Positions 19,338 through 20,840 of a stretch of 20,840 nucleotides of DNA are shown piece after piece; within the stretch, counting starts at the first letter, position 1, and every line of letters begins with the position of its first letter. A model generated the notes under the pieces. The model ran no database searches and had not been told where the DNA came from. It saw only the letters and a program-made list of their open reading frames with translations. The stretch spans positions 1-20,840 of the forward strand of contig LSSN01002709.1 in assembly GCA_001970855.1 (NCBI GenBank), read 5' to 3'. Both the position numbers and the translations under genes were made by a program. The DNA comes from Smittium culicis. Lineage: Eukaryota; Kickxellomycota; Harpellomycetes; Harpellales; Legeriomycetaceae.

Positions 19338-20840
19338 ATACAATATAATAGTAATATAAAAAGAAAAAATATATGTTAAAACTCCATTTTAGAATTTTTC
19401 AGCCCTCATTAATCTTGAAGAGCTTATTTGGTAAAAAAAAAAACCTTGGAAAGCAGTTAAACACTAGCTTTTCAGCGATCTGCTATGTTTCCTATGCTTC
19501 AGTAACAAAAATTTCTCGAGGTCATTTCTTTTCAATGAAAATTGATTCCAGAGAGAATTAAGTTTTCAGCAATTACAATTTTACCGACGATTTACAATAG
19601 AATATGAAATAATAATGAAGAATTTTGGTTAAAAAATATATTTTATAATTTTTTTTCAGTAGTTTGATTTCAATTTTAATCGTGTTTAAAACAGTTTTCA
19701 ATAAAGTACTAAAAAAAGTAATAAAAAAAAATACCATTCTGAGTATTTTTTAGAAATTCAGTAAATTTGTGTAAATAAATTTACTAATTTTAGCTTTAAT
19801 TATTAAAAAAAAATTTCATTCAATTTTCTCGTATTAGTTGTCGAATTAAGCTTTTCTGCTTTATTAGTTCTTTAGTATAAAAATTATTTAATTAAACACT
19901 AAGAAATTGTAGTAGCATGTGAAATTTTTAGAATACCTGATATCACTAACATTCTAGTTATTATTACAAAGTTTTTTCTTATTTAAATAATTTGTGATTA
20001 TGGGATAAAAAAAATCAGATCTAAATTCATTTAATCAATAAATTCCAAATTCCTTAAAAAATTAATAGATAAAAGGTGATAAACAAGGTTAATAAATTTA
20101 ATAAGTAGCAAAAATTCAATTATTACTATCTGAGGAGGAATTTTCAATATAATTTGTTTTTAATATATTTTATATTCACTTTTAGCTATAAAATGTTAAA
20201 TTAATAAGATATCTTCTCAATAAATCATATAATTTCAACATAATAATTTCAATACACACTCAAAAGAACTGCTTTATTTTGAGTTAATAAAACTTGTCTA
20301 TATGATTTTTATCAAGCTCGATAAAACATATCGAGATTAATTTATAAACAGAAAACATGAAAAATACCAAAAAAAATTTTATAATCAATCAGAAAATAGT
20401 AGTACCCTCAAAAAAAATTATTCCTTTATAACTTTAATTCAATGGTAATATGGAAGAAAAAAATCATACCAGATAGTGAATTGGAAAATTTACATTTAGA
20501 AAAGAGTTTATTGTAGTGCTTGTTTCGACTAAAATTAGAGAGCGAGTTTGATAGAATTTCAGAATCGAATATTTTCAATTATTTTAATCCAATTTAATTC
20601 AAAAATGAATAATTTTAAAGGCCAGTATAACAACTAAATAAAAAAATATCTAATTTATAAAAAAAACACCACGAATCTATTTCATTAAAAAGATATCGTT
20701 TGAATATACATTTACACCAAGCTAAATAATTCTATTTTGGCTTTTTATAAGTTTATTATCGTGTTAATTATGAGTTTTTAAGTCTCTTACTGAATTAATT
20801 AAGCTTTTTAAGGTTTATATTCTGAAAAAATTAAAAAATT
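19338..20840. other. AT-rich right end, no gene seen
   Basis: No pol-type motifs (DSG or DTG protease box, LDLKSGY, YxDD, HHCC) were recognised on a reading of the plus strand. Short frames present are within chance length. If the Gag fragment is real, the rest of its element is lost or lies beyond the window. Confidence 0.45.

Overview
The window is very AT-rich (by eye about 20-25% G+C, not computed). I find no intact gene, rRNA, tRNA or CRISPR in it. My rough estimate is that chance alone gives longest ORFs of 80-95 codons in six frames at this composition, so open frames of 60-94 codons are not evidence of genes. What can be recognised is dead or reduced transposable elements in AT-rich spacer. 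This points to a gene-poor, transposon-bearing eukaryotic nuclear genome. An early-diverging fungal lineage, including large sparse microsporidian-type genomes, would fit the piggyBac + LTR + Tad-like LINE mix. That is inference; other AT-rich protists or fungi are possible.

Layout. 1-1894: AT-rich spacer with one pyrimidine/CAA-rich patch near 703-735. 1895-2405: a G+C-richer island of unknown identity holding an interrupted inverted repeat. 2406-5500: spacer with an ATATT microsatellite. About 5500-7740 (+): decayed non-LTR retrotransposon with RT fingers/palm, the DD of the active site, the thumb and a Cys-rich C-terminal region. 7741-8519: spacer. 8525-8844 (+): solo LTR 'A' with a perfect 5-bp target duplication. 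8850-12467: spacer with several palindromes and a 16-bp tandem repeat. 12468-14693 (+): decayed piggyBac transposase from acidic N-terminus to Cys-rich C-terminus. 14823-14886: strong inverted repeat. 15058-15229: tract with almost no C. 15235-15531 (+): solo LTR 'B'. 16369-16682 (-): solo LTR 'C' with a perfect 5-bp target duplication. 16688-19157: spacer. 19158-19337 (+): possible retrotransposon Gag fragment. 19338-20840: nothing recognisable.

The best-supported new observation is the LTR family. Three LTRs of about 300 bp begin TGTCA and end TGACA (or a decayed form), have 5-bp target duplications, share internal blocks, and carry a stem-loop; in B it lies just downstream of a TATA-like sequence. 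No coding region can be tied to this family inside the window. None of the elements looks able to move: the LINE and piggyBac frames have many stops and frame changes, and the LTRs are solo.
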